DNA from: Parasponia andersonii
Taxonomy: Eukaryota > Streptophyta > Magnoliopsida > Rosales > Cannabaceae
DNA: 64,000 nt
NCBI GenBank assembly: GCA_002914805.1
Contig: JXTB01000574.1
Span: 7,519-71,518, forward strand
Direction of reading: 5' to 3'
In this document: positions 12,125 through 23,297 of the stretch, one piece after another
How positions within the stretch are numbered: position 1 is the stretch's first letter
Layout of the letters: each line of letters begins with the position of its first letter
The notes under the pieces: generated by a model
Seen by the model: the letters and a program-made list of their open reading frames with translations, nothing else
Databases searched by the model: none
What the model was told of the DNA's origin: nothing
Translations under genes and position numbers: made by a program

Positions 12125-14795
12125 TTATTGTGCAGAAGTGCTCGCACCGCCATCCCCAGTTTTGGCAGTATCCTCCCTCCAACTCTGGACAAGCTCGATC
12201 ACGTCCTCGCCAAGGATAGAGAAGTCAAAGTCCGGATGCTCGCAGAAGATGTTAAAAATAATGGTCGACGAGGCGATATCACTAGCTTTATCTTCGAGCT
12301 CTTTGACTTTAGTCGTCTTGAACTCTTCGATAGCTTTGTGAACCGCCTCTGTTGTCACCTCCTTCATGCGATCCAGATGCTCGAAGATAGTTTTCTCGAG
12401 CTCTTTGACTTTCTCCTCAAGATTCTCCTTCTCGAGCTTCTCCTTGGCCAGGTCTTCGAGCAGCTGCTGCTTCTCTAAGTCAAAAGCTTTTTTCTCCTCC
12501 TCCCGAGCTTTCTCCGAGTTCTCAAATACTTGGGTTATCTCTTCAACTTTTTCGGCCTCTTCCAAACATTCGAGGACCAGGTCATGCATCAGGATAGCAG
12601 CAGTCGCGGTCTGAAAATATAACCATTAATACCAAGAAATAATACATGGAGGAGAGAATAAAAAGGTGCTTACATTGGCCAGCATCCTCATCGCAGAACC
12701 AAAGGCGACCTTGGCAGATCGTCGCTACATCCTCTCCCAGCCCTCCTCAAAAGTGAAGTGATCAATGAAGGCTGCGCTCATACCAGTCTTCTCTGGTAAT
12801 TGATTGAGGAGCGTGAAGAGCTCCTCATCCTTATCTACCAGGATCGGTTCCGAAGAGGTGGCAGCCTTCTTAGGTGGTTCAGAATGGCTCATTGTTTGAG
12901 GTTGTGGAGGAGGTGAGCTTGCTGGGATGTCCTTGAAGGCAACTTTTTGTTTTTTGGAATTGTCGACCTTCTCTTTCCCTTTCGATGACGGAGGAGTGCT
13001 CTCAGGTGTCTTGGATTTGGCCATGGACCCGAGAGTAGAGGGTGGTGCTCGCAGGCTGTTACTAATAACCATCTCTGTACAGATATGTCAGTAAGCGAGG
13101 TGACATAATACAATGATGATTAAAAAATGTATATATATATATATATGATTACTTTCTTGCTGTTGAGGAACTGGTTGAGGAGCTGGTGGTGATGTTGTTT
13201 CTGGAGAAGAAGGTTCCGAAGTTGAAGGGGTTGCAGGTGCTTTTCGTTTCCTAAGTTTGGAAGACGAGACACTTTTATCCGTCTGTTTCCTTGGCTTCTT
13301 TTTCTTCGAGCTCGAAGGTCTGGACGAACGGACGGGGGGATCAGGGAACGCGGCTCCCTTTGGAAGCAGACCGCAAGCGACCAAGTTTTGGAAGTACCAA
13401 GTACCTTCCAATCAAATTCCTCAATTGGAAGGTCGTTGATTTTGTACACCTTTGCGAGCTATTCCCTGAAAAGTCCGGGCCGTTCCCTGTTGTCTGCGAT
13501 GACATACGAGTGCGATCAGGATAAAAATAACAAAATAGAAAAAGGCGATAAATTGAAAAATTACCTACCAGGATTTTGAAAGAAGCCGTTATCTGCATAG
13601 TCAAAGTGGAAAAATGGATTTTTCTATTTTCCCATGTTGTTGCGAACTCCGTAGATTGTTTTTATTGCCTGGTTCGACCATTTGCTCGCATAAAAGAAGT
13701 CAAGATCTGACGGGTTTGATTTCACTTAGTAAAACCAAGCGAACTCTTCAGGAGAAGGGGAGTCTAAACCTAATTTGTGGTAAAGTATGTACAAACCTAC
13801 CATATATCTATATGTATTAGGAGTCAGTTAGAAAGGGACGATCCCATAGTAGTCGATAATTGATTTTATGTTTGGATGAAGTAGGAAGTGTACACAACAC
13901 TTGAGAATTGCTTCAAAAAATGAAGCAATTCCGCGTGGTGGTGTGTGTAGTCGATTGAATTCTATGGGTAGGCAAAGAGGGATGGCGATCTTATAGTTGC
14001 ACACGATTTTGCTGAGCTTGTTCGATGTGCAGCTCGTCCTTATATTGGTACATGACCAATTTCCCTCTACGTATTGATAGCCCGATCTGAAGGCAGGAGC
14101 ATCCCTGATATGTCGAGGCCACTGGTCCTGAGGGAGGTCGCCTATGCGAGGACTATTTTGCCTGACCCCTATTATCTCCACTTCGGGTTTTGGCTCAAGG
14201 TAATCTTCAAGGTTTATGGAGCTAACACTGGAGTTCTCAGATTCTCCTGAAAATACATTTCCTTCCCTAAAATCCTCACTACTAGACATCTGAAAAGAAA
14301 TACAGATGGGTTTAGTCCTCTGCGAGCATCAAGAATCTTCACTATATGCTAGTAAATTTTGGAGGTTCACCGTGGATTGTATTAACAAGCAAGCTCATCG
14401 AATTTTTTCTAATCGGTTTAGGGATTCATAAAAATTGCTCGAGTAGTTCGTCAAAAAATAAATAAATAAATAGGGTATCAGACCCTAGAAACTCTTTCAC
14501 GAGTTCGTCTTTGTCCATTATCTAAAAAAGAGTCTATTCTATGAACTGGTAAAGGGGATCTGAAAAATTCCCATTCCAGTCCATCCGAATATAGGATGTG
14601 TTTCAATTCCTAGAAATAAAAACTGAATAAGTTTTTCTAAGAACAGACGAAGAACAATAGGAGAGAAGAAATGTACTAACCTTTCTTCGAAAGCAGAGGG
14701 ATTGAGATATGGTCTGAACTCCGTCGGAGAAGATACTGGAACTGTGCGAGCTGAAGAACGAAACGACGCTGTAGGGTTTGCTCTGAAATACTTTG
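12125..14795 (-). pseudogene. Antisense five-exon gene inside the gypsy element
   Basis: Read on the minus strand. TATA box TTATAAA near 14829, 5' UTR exon about 14795-14681, intron 14680-14290 (GTTAGT...TTTTCAG), then the ATG at 14289. Coding exons are 14289-13569, 13493-13153, 13074-12674 and 12610-12125, with introns 13568-13494, 13152-13075 and 12673-12611, all GT-AG. Reading frame is kept across every junction (phases 1, 1, 0). The spliced CDS is 1,949 nt (about 650 codons). The N-terminal half resembles the plant 'putative gypsy type transposon' family (Pfam PF04195 from memory): an LHPxIKSIIDYYGI-like core and then a PxEEFAWFY stretch. The middle is Ser/Pro/Lys-rich. The last exon is a long coiled coil (Glu/Lys/Leu heptads). 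Stops lie near 13828, 13740, 13612, 13458 and 12725, with one frameshift near 13390, so it is dead. Function unknown. Confidence 0.82.
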
Positions 14796-14822
14796 GGTTT
14801 TAGAGAGATAGAAGACGAGAGA

Positions 14823-14829
14823 GTTTATA
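14823..14829 (-). promoter_or_regulatory. TATA box of the antisense gene
   Basis: On the minus strand TTATAAA is followed about 30 bases later by a CT-rich leader containing TCTCTCTAAAACCC, a normal plant transcription-start context. It lies inside the element, so the antisense gene would not rely on the LTR promoter. Confidence 0.5.
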
Positions 14830-15240
14830 ATGAAGAAGCAGAAGCGGATTGATTTCCGATATTTATTTCTCAAGCATCGTTAAATCACAGCCGTAGATCA
14901 AGGTATTTGATTTTCAGATCTAAAGGCCGAAGTTCACGCGGGATTTGATTTTTTCCGAAATTAAATCAGTATCTTTCAAAATTTGAAACGATTCGATTTA
15001 AAGACGACAGTTGACATCATCGTTATCATTAAGTCTCCTCGAGTTCTGCTATTTTTCTTAGAAAAGACGACACGTGTTTTCATCTGTCAGAAAAAAGTTG
15101 CACGTGATCTTGAGAAATGTGAGATTTGAGATCTGGCGACTCTTCGACTCTTCAAGGATCTCAAGTCTAGGTCGTGACGTCGCATTTTTTAAGCTCGCAC
15201 TTACATTAGAAGGAAGCTCCATTTTTTCCTAAAGAACTAA

Positions 15241-15257
15241 TGGAGCTGGGAGGCAAT
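15241..15257 (+). other. 3' polypurine tract of the gypsy element
   Basis: The purine-rich GGAGCTGGGAGGCAA directly precedes the 3' LTR at 15258, the expected plus-strand priming site. Confidence 0.65.
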
Positions 15258-15880
15258 TGTTGTGCAGTCCAAAATCCTATGTCAGATCGCATGAGTAAGA
15301 TTAAGTGCGACCTCTTTTGAAAGAGTTGCATGCGACCTCTACCGCATAGGTTACATGTGACCTCCTCCGAATAGGTTAAGTGCGACCAGAATGAAAAGGA
15401 GACTAGTCTACGCTTCGTCAAACTGGTAACCTACAAAGAAAGAGAAACAAAAGTTTCTCTTTAAAGATCGACCAGTTACCTTATTTAAGTGATTACCCAA
15501 TTATATTGTTATTCAAATTGTATTGCCCGATTGTACAGTTACTCATTCTCATAATTAGGAACATTGAGCTACCATCATCTATATAAAGGGAGTTCAATGT
15601 TTCAGTGATGGGGGCTAGGACTTTTTCTGATCTTGAGAGACTGAGGAATTCTTGAAAGAATCTTTTTTAACTTTCTTATTTCCGGACAACGCATTGTAAT
15701 TTTGAGTTCTTGTAATTCTCCAGAAAATAGTGAATAACAGTGGACGTAAGCTCATTTTTTTTGGAGCTGAACTACTATAAAATCTTTGCCTCTTTATTTA
15801 CTTTGATTAATAACCCTTTTTACACAAGCCACATCTCACAATTTTTTCTAAATTTATTGTTAACAAAACCTCCGTCAACA
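15258..15880 (+). repeat. 3' LTR of the Tat-type gypsy element
   Basis: 623 bp, collinear with 4890-5512 without indels in my hand alignment. About 46 mismatches, overwhelmingly C/T and G/A. Confidence 0.93.
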
Positions 15881-16468
15881 ATATATATTTCCAAAAGAAG
15901 TATACAAGCTCTTCATCCATAAGCTTATGAACGCTTAGCTGTTGTTAATTGTAAATATCTCCAATTTTATTTGAATAAAATTACCACATCCTTAACCGTC
16001 TCATAATATGCGAACTACCACTTAAATATATAATAAGGCAGTTGGAATATTTATTTATAAAAAAACACGGTTTAACTTGGTCCACTGTTTTTTTTTCCCC
16101 CTTAATTTAGCTATCTTTTTTGTTCGGAAATTATAATACATTCTAATTACGTATAAAACCACCCCATTGGTCAATAAAATAATTAAAAGTGACATTTTAA
16201 GAAAGGGAAAAAAAAGAAAAGGAAAAAAAAAAAGGCGAGTCCCATTAGAAAAACATTAATGTCTCAAAATGGGTTGACCATTTTTGACCAGGTCAAATAG
16301 AAAAAATGTAACCAAGGTCAGGATAATTATGATATATTAAATTACAAAGTAATTGACATAATTTTTTGTGTAGCATATAGTTAGTCCTTGAATTTGTAAC
16401 ACCAGTAAATTGTGGACTCAAACAAACTACTATACAAACCTAAATAACGAGCCAGGTAAAATTAAAAC

Positions 16469-16505
<37 letters not shown>

Positions 16506-16705
16506 GTCAAAGACAAATGAGTATTGTTTTGTGGTAGTCTCATTCTGACACTACATACATACTTCCTCGCCTTTTGCGAGGAGGATATTCATAACGCAAT
16601 GTTTGCGGGAAGGACAAATGAATATTAATACATCAGAATTTTATTTTATTTTTTTAATATTTACTTTACAAAAGGGCAAAAAAGAAAATAAATTGGGGCC
16701 CACCT
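15881..16705. other. Intergenic, no gene; (ATA)n microsatellite
   Basis: AT-rich DNA with an (ATA)n run at 16470-16504 and homopurine patches near 16200-16235. A GAGCCAGGTAAAA patch near 16450 resembles patches at about 20690 and 22930, so this may be another copy of the local noncoding repeats. No gene seen. Confidence 0.6.
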
Positions 16706-17274
16706 NNNNNNNNNNNNNNNNNNNNNNNNNNNNNNNNNNNNNNNNNNNNNNNNNNNNNNNNNNNNNNNNNNNNNNNNNNNNNNNNNNNNNNNNNNNNNNN
16801 NNNNNNNNNNNNNNNNNNNNNNNNNNNNNNNNNNNNNNNNNNNNNNNNNNNNNNNNNNNNNNNNNNNNNNNNNNNNNNNNNNNNNNNNNNNNNNNNNNNN
16901 NNNNNNNNNNNNNNNNNNNNNNNNNNNNNNNNNNNNNNNNNNNNNNNNNNNNNNNNNNNNNNNNNNNNNNNNNNNNNNNNNNNNNNNNNNNNNNNNNNNN
17001 NNNNNNNNNNNNNNNNNNNNNNNNNNNNNNNNNNNNNNNNNNNNNNNNNNNNNNNNNNNNNNNNNNNNNNNNNNNNNNNNNNNNNNNNNNNNNNNNNNNN
17101 NNNNNNNNNNNNNNNNNNNNNNNNNNNNNNNNNNNNNNNNNNNNNNNNNNNNNNNNNNNNNNNNNNNNNNNNNNNNNNNNNNNNNNNNNNNNNNNNNNNN
17201 NNNNNNNNNNNNNNNNNNNNNNNNNNNNNNNNNNNNNNNNNNNNNNNNNNNNNNNNNNNNNNNNNNNNNNNNNN
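16706..17274. other. Assembly gap (569 N)
   Basis: A run of N of 569 bases. Any reading frame drawn across it is meaningless. Confidence 0.99.
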
Positions 17275-17924
17275 TTAGTTAATGTGCGTGTGCCAATATT
17301 ATATTATATGCGTATATATATATATATATATATATGCTTTTTACTAAATAATTCATTTATATATATATTTAATAATCAATTTATGTATGTATGTGTTAAG
17401 ATTTGGTTTTCAAAATTAGTAAGCTGGTTATTACCTGTTAGCAAGTTATTTGTGATCGCTGGTTCGTTATGGATTTGTTAGAATTAATCAGTTCATATTT
17501 CAACAGTATGTGATACTTCATTTTCATGAGTTTATAGTTGGTTTATAATGGGACCAGCCCCGCCTGCTGACCCCTTAATTTGTTTTTTCTTTCTTTCTTT
17601 TACCTTCAATATTCTAATATGATATTAATTTACAGACCTTTTAAAATGCAAATTACAACTGAGTTGTACGTAGTGTAGCGTCATTGGTGGACGTGGGCGA
17701 AGACCCTTCGGGCCTGCCCGTCGATTATGATTATATATATACACGAATTGTGCAATAAATAAATTAAAAAAGAGATTTGCTATACCCCAAATGTTCATCC
17801 TTTGGATTTCTGGATATTTTTTTTCTTTTTCTTTTCATTGGTTTGATCTTTCATACTTTTTTAAAATAATTAACTTATGATAGTTCTTTCTTACCTTTTT
17901 ATCCAATCCTTTTTATCGATATTT

Positions 17925-18072
17925 ATTCATGCGTAAATATGTATATATACATATAAATGCATTTATAGGCCTATATAGAGTACGGATTGCACGAAAAAAG
18001 GTGAGGACGGGTTGGTTTTATTCTGAAAGGCAATGCACTACTCGCACTAGTTAGCGATCACCATTTATTAGC

Positions 18073-18120
<48 letters not shown>

Positions 18121-18420
18121 AATAGATAATTAACTAAACAAAAAAGAAATCTCATTCTCGTGTGATTAAGTTTGTGCCGTGGAAGAGCCTATGTACGTGG
18201 CCTATTCCCATAATATATGTATGTGGTACGTATATAATATTGTACACGTAAAATCCCATTTTAAGGGAATTATGGTGATTTTCTAAGTTGTAAAGACATT
18301 TATGATAAGGATTGAATTATAAAACACAGGTTGTTTTTTGTTATATTTAATGGCATTTTTGAGGAGCTAGATTAATTGGTCTAGCTAAAGTTCATGAGAG
18401 TGTGTGGGAGGAGAGAGGTC
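17925..18420 (+). repeat. Noncoding repeat, copy A (intact empty site)
   Basis: The left half (about 17925-18170) matches the reverse complement of 40630-40805, and the right half (18170-18420) the reverse complement of 30230-30587, with about 80% or better identity over long stretches by eye. The two partner pieces are separated by the LTR element at 30588-40624. Here they are joined, with a single GTTTG at 18170-18174 where the other copy has the element and its duplicated CAAAC. Short related pieces occur in inverse orientation near 18970-19020 and 21850-21990. Confidence 0.75.
18076..18117. repeat. (TC)n microsatellite
   Basis: About 21 TC dinucleotides. It lies in the noncoding repeat; the inverted partner copy near 40690 has only a short GA run, so the array expanded after duplication. 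Confidence 0.9.
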
Positions 18421-18954
18421 CAAATACTCGTTAGGCTTATGGGTGTATATAATTAAATTAATTAAATTAATGACTAAGTCTTTCATGAAGGTTAATATTG
18501 TAATTTTGCTAGCTCAGGTTGATGGTGATAGGTGAGGTGTGGTGTGGTGTGATGTGAAGGGTTTATATACTCAAAGGTGTTATACAACTTGGGCATCAAT
18601 GATCAGAAGTATTCTTTTTGTCAATCGATCCCATATGATGAAGACTATGATGTTAATTTCTGGATGATGTTTCGCTTGCACCATGGTATTTTTTGTTTTT
18701 GTTTTCACATAAATCATTTATAATTAGCCAATATATATGCACATATAACTAATAAACATGAGAGAGGGAAACGTGCCCAAAGTGTGGGTGTGAAAAAATG
18801 CCAAAACAGTACTAATAAAAACCAAATTAAAACATTACCAAATAATAATTTATTCAAGAAGCAAATTAACACTAAGAGTAACTAAAAACAAGCTTAGATG
18901 GATGATAGAACAAAGCAACTGATAAAATCAGATACTAGCTAGTTATGTAGCGTT

Positions 18955-19214
18955 TTTTATTTTGGTACCAAAACGCAAAAGGGACCTTCCCTTTTTCATG
19001 CAATCCGTACGCTTATTAATTATCTATCCAGTATGACAATTCCCCTCAAAGCCCTAGTTTCGACGTGGACAAGGACGCATAAACATAGGGATTTGAGAGA
19101 ATGAAAGGCAGAGGAAAACCCACTATTTGAAAGATATTTGCATTTCTAGCCAAAGGGGGAAAAAGAGTGAAAATGAGGAGTGTGGAATTTATAGGGTTTT
19201 AGAATATATATTCA

Positions 19215-19245
<31 letters not shown>

Positions 19246-19380
19246 ACAGTTAAAAAATGTTTTTTTTTTTATTTTAAAAAAACTGCAACTTCAATACACA
19301 CAATAATAATGGAGACTAATGGAGTTTGTCTTCCAATACATGTTACGTAATATAGTCCTAGCTAAAATCTTTGCACTCGG
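18955..19380 (+). repeat. Local duplication, copy 1
   Basis: Resembles 21955-22490 in the same orientation: both run from a GCAATCCG patch through CTATCCAGT and CACTATTTG patches to a shared AATGGAGACTAATGGA near 19307 and 22423, then a CAATACATGTTAC patch. Copy 2 has about 130-180 extra bases near 22060-22240. Confidence 0.6.
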
Positions 19381-19650
19381 GTAGCATCGAGATCGAGAGG
19401 AAAACTCTTGGCATATTTTTGGACATCTATTATTTCTTTTTTTTTCTTATTCTAGAACTAATAATTAGGCTAGAAGGGTTTGCTGCGACGCCTATTAATT
19501 TGGTATATGGTAAGGGTTCTCAAAGTTTTCTGAATTTCTGATATCATTTGTGTTTTATTTATTATTGGTTAGTTGGATTGTGCAAGGTATACTGCTAGAG
19601 CCAAAAATTCGGATTCAAACTTTACTATTTACCTGACCCATTCTTTTTTG

Positions 19651-19694
<44 letters not shown>

Positions 19695-20579
19695 TTTGAT
19701 TATTTCTTCTGTCCCTGTAGAATTATAGTTTTTTTTCCAAATAATTCTGGACTTGGGAAATTTTGTAGCTCATTTACTCGTAGAATCTGAAATTTGACAA
19801 TATTTGACTGTTTATGCCTATATTTTTCTGTTTAATTAATTATATACTAGTAAATTAAGCAAGGAATTTTTTTGGGGGTCTTATTGTAAATTAATGTACT
19901 TGTGGGTATTTATAAGCTGATTGATGATCAAAATTGTAACCCAAATTCATTGTTGAGGAGGATGAGCGCTTCAAATAATTTTGAGTTCTAAAAATACATA
20001 TAATGATTAGTTGGGAGATGATTTAGGTTATACAAAAATAAATAAGCTTCCAATGGGGATATATATATAGGGAGATATTTAATATTTATTTATGTATCTA
20101 AAATATGCACTGGTCAAAGACTTCTTTTTCTCATTTTCAGGTTAGCTATTTTGTTTATATGTTTGTCTAAACTAGGTAAAGGTTTCAGATGCTTAAAGAT
20201 ATTCATGTTTTTTCTTTTAAGAATAATTTTATGATTTGTTTTCTTTTGAAATATGTGGTTCGTATTGTCGCAAGAAAAGGCTGGCTTGATGTCCCTTGGT
20301 AGCAAAGAACTGCACATAATATGATATTTAAAATATATGCATTAATATCAGGTGGCACATAATATGATGTCCATTCTTCAATTATGATTTTTCTCTCATT
20401 ACAGGTGGCCTGATCACTCCCTACTCCCTAACCCTAGTATATATGCATGTACGTACTGTATAGCCACCAAGCATAAATTGCCTGCACTAAACTGCAGGAA
20501 GGGAGGTGGGGCCACCACTTTATTTTGTTTCCTCAATTATTATTATTATTAGTGCGTACGAACACTGCATTATGAGTAG

Positions 20580-20860
20580 GCCTCCTAGCAAAAGCATATT
20601 TTTCTGTAATGTACTGTGAGAGAGTAACCCACAAAGCCTCCATTTTTCTGGCCTGTTACTTGTTTCTATTTATTTTTATTTTTTTTTACCTGGCTCGTTA
20701 GTTTCTTCCACAACATATACAGATATACAAAGGCAAAGTAAATACACATAAAATTTTTACCTGAATACACGTAAAATGTTGTAGAAGACGTAATGGCTAC
20801 TTTTTGGTTTAGAAATTTCCTTAATATATACATATATATCTATATATATATACATAGATA
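20580..20860 (+). repeat. Local inverted duplication, arm 1
   Basis: Reads as a diverged reverse complement of about 22670-23020. Shared anchors are CTGGCTCGTTAGTTTCTTCC (about 20691) against its complement near 22910, and a CTACTTTTTGGTTTAGAAATT-like patch against its complement near 22690. Noncoding on both arms. Confidence 0.55.
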
Positions 20861-21954
20861 GATAGATAACTGATGCCAGAATTGCAAGACAGTTTTGAGT
20901 AATTTCAATATGTGTTATATGTAAAATAATGAAAACTACTGTGGCATCTAAGTAATTACATTATGTGACATATGCTCATTAATCCCTCTTTTGCTAAAAC
21001 TATTTAAAGTAAAAAAAAAAAAAAAAACAATTATCCTATGTACATATATACATGTTAATATGTTCTAAAACGCTTAAAGTTCCTTCCACCCTCTTTTTCT
21101 CTGCCTTTCTTTCCATCTTTCTGTCTCGAATCCCTATGTCGATATAAAGGGTCCATGAATCAATGGCTTATACTACCATGATAACTGTCATGGCATAACC
21201 GCAAAGGCAAAAAGCCATCAATTGACTGCAGTAGAAAACGGGATGGGATGAGAAGGGGCGGGGCCCTCCCTTTATTTTGTTTTCTCTATTTATTATATTG
21301 TAAAATAAATAAAATATAAAATGTGATGTGACTCCCTCTCCCTCCCCCTCCCCCTTATACACACGTTTAATTCTTTATCTATTTGCAAACCTCACTTTCC
21401 AAGAATTTTCTTCGATGCGTATATATATCAAAACCCTATTGGGAATCATTGGTTAGTTACATATTTTGGATTAAAAATGGTTGGAAACGGATTTAATTTG
21501 AATTTTTGGTGCCAAGGGAAATGCAAACACAGAGGGACTTATTTGCTATTTTAAATAGCGTCTTTGATAGGAAAGTTAAAAAGTGAAGGGGCTTAATTGC
21601 AAGTTTGAGAATCTAAAACCCCAATTCTGATTCGACAGGTGACAAAAAAAAAAAAAAAACACCCAATTCTGGTTCGACAGGTTAATTACTTATAGATATT
21701 TTAGTGGGCACATCGTATACTATTTATTGTGTACTATTAATATGAAGTATTAGTTCCATATAATCTACAAAGGAAGTGCGCTACATAGTTGCACTACATA
21801 CATATAACTAAATTTGCTTGACTTACCATATCATGACTCATGTTCACGTATATTGTGGGGATAGGCCACGTATGAACGCTTCCAAAACACATACCTGATG
21901 ATATAGTTAATGCTTTTCCTTTTCTTTTCGTTCGTTTTGTTTTCTTTCGTAGCA

Positions 21955-22490
21955 AAAGGCAAAAAGCAATCCGCACGTCCTTGCAATCCGTTAAACTCTA
22001 TAGGCCTATGGGCATATAGCTATTATCTATCCAGTGTGGCAATTACTCTCAAAACCCAAAGCACGAGCAAGCGCAGTAACTTTTGTGGTCAAGATTCTGT
22101 TATTAAAGTAAAAGGCGTGGAGTTCAAAACTTCATTCTTCTCTTCTCCGTTAATTTGTAACATAAAAAAAAATATATTCTTAAAACTCCATAGAGAGAGA
22201 GAGAGTTGAAGACAAATGGTGTCTCCCCTTAATTTGGAGGCGGCGCCACTATTTGCAAAATAATCGACGTTTCTACCCAAGGAAAAAGAAAAAGGGAGAA
22301 AGAGAGAGAGAGAGAGAGAAGAGGGTGGAATTATAACTAGGATTTTAGAATATATGATATATACAACAGATCAAAGGTTTCATTAAAAGGGTAAAAAAGC
22401 ACACATTCAACACACACAATACTAATGGAGACTAATGGAATTTTACTCTTAATTTTCAATACATGTTACATATATATTGTCTTTCAATGA
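21955..22490 (+). repeat. Local duplication, copy 2
   Basis: Partner of 18955-19380. The extra block at 22060-22240 carries a GTGGTCAAGATTC patch and a GAGTTCAAAACTTC patch with an A-rich end. This looks faintly like a tRNA-derived SINE but is too worn to call. Confidence 0.5.
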
Positions 22491-22669
22491 TTTTAGAAAA
22501 AGAGAGGACGTCATCTAATGTGATTACTTTGAAATGGCCCAAGTGATATAAACCTTAAGCAAACTCAAATTAATTAGAATAAAAAACAAGAATTAGTGTG
22601 TTGTTTTTATTTATTGTGCATGTAATATAATTTAATTACTTAAAAATGGACGTCTTGCAGTACTAGTAC

Positions 22670-23020
22670 ATGATATATACTGAAGAAATTTCCTAATAAC
22701 CAAAAAGTAGCAGTCGACGTACATTTCGTATTCATACTTATTTATTTATTTTTCAATTTCTCGGCTTTTTGCAATGTGGATTTGGGGAATTTTTCACATG
22801 TCACCACATAAGAGAAATTAATACCTTTATGATTGACTTCCTATCTAAATATATATACGTAAAATGTACTGTGTATTTATATATATACCTTTGTTATATA
22901 TATATTTGTGGAAGAAACTAAGTAACTAACGAGCCAGGGAATTTTTTTCTCTTTTTAAAAAATAAACAAATAACAAGCAAATTAAACAAATGCAGTACAT
23001 TACATTACATACCTACTTTT
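22670..23020 (-). repeat. Local inverted duplication, arm 2
   Basis: Partner of 20580-20860 in reverse orientation; see that entry for the anchors. Confidence 0.55.
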
Positions 23021-23297
23021 GCATTCGGGCCGGGAAGGGGAATTTTTCAGGTTTTTAATTTTTACATTTCATTTGTTTGTTTTAAAGGGAGAAAAAAAAA
23101 AGAAGGAAAAATGGATAAAAATGATGCTTTCGCCTCACGCAACTTTACTTTTGTACTGGTCTGTATATATATAAAAAAAAAAAAACTCCCAAGCGAAGCC
23201 AATCAGTACTCAAGAAACACCTCCTTGCCTTCTGTAGGTAGCCCGAATATTTCATTTTCATTTTCTAGCTGGGTATCAAAGTGAGAGAGAGAGAGAC

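Larger units (their letters stand above)
4890..15880 (+). mobile_element. Ty3/gypsy LTR retrotransposon, Tat lineage, degenerate
   Basis: A full-length 10,991-bp element. It is bounded by two 623-bp LTRs (4890-5512, 15258-15880) that begin TGTTG and end CAACA, and flanked by ATATA on both sides (4885-4889, 15881-15885); the target lies in a TA run, so this duplication is weak evidence. The order is LTR, primer site, gag, protease, reverse transcriptase, RNase H, a second RNase H, integrase, a 3.8-kb region with an antisense gene, polypurine tract, LTR. Two RNase H domains and integrase last, with no chromodomain seen, are hallmarks of the Tat lineage. All coding parts carry stops and frameshifts. 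By my hand alignment the LTRs differ at about 46 of 623 sites, all but about four being transitions. Confidence 0.93.
17275..23297. other. Noncoding region with local repeats
   Basis: No protein-coding gene recognised. It contains TA runs (17313-17334, 19220-19245, 19656-19689), a CT run (18076-18117), and several diverged local duplications annotated separately. The short open frames in it have no domain and no coding-like composition. Confidence 0.55.

Noticed and set aside
12009-12614. Plus-strand frames opposite the antisense gene
   Set aside because: They are mirror images of the coiled-coil exon (Ser/Leu-rich complement of Glu/Lys codons), not genes.
16562-16583. CCTCGC/GCGAGG hairpin as a terminator or RNA element
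   Set aside because: A six-base stem in eukaryotic intergenic DNA is not evidence of function.
16603-17481. A 292-codon open frame
   Set aside because: Most of it is the run of N; frames across a gap carry no information.
22060-22240. A possible SINE in the second local duplicate
   Set aside because: Only weak A/B-box resemblance and no target duplication could be read; kept as a note under the duplication.
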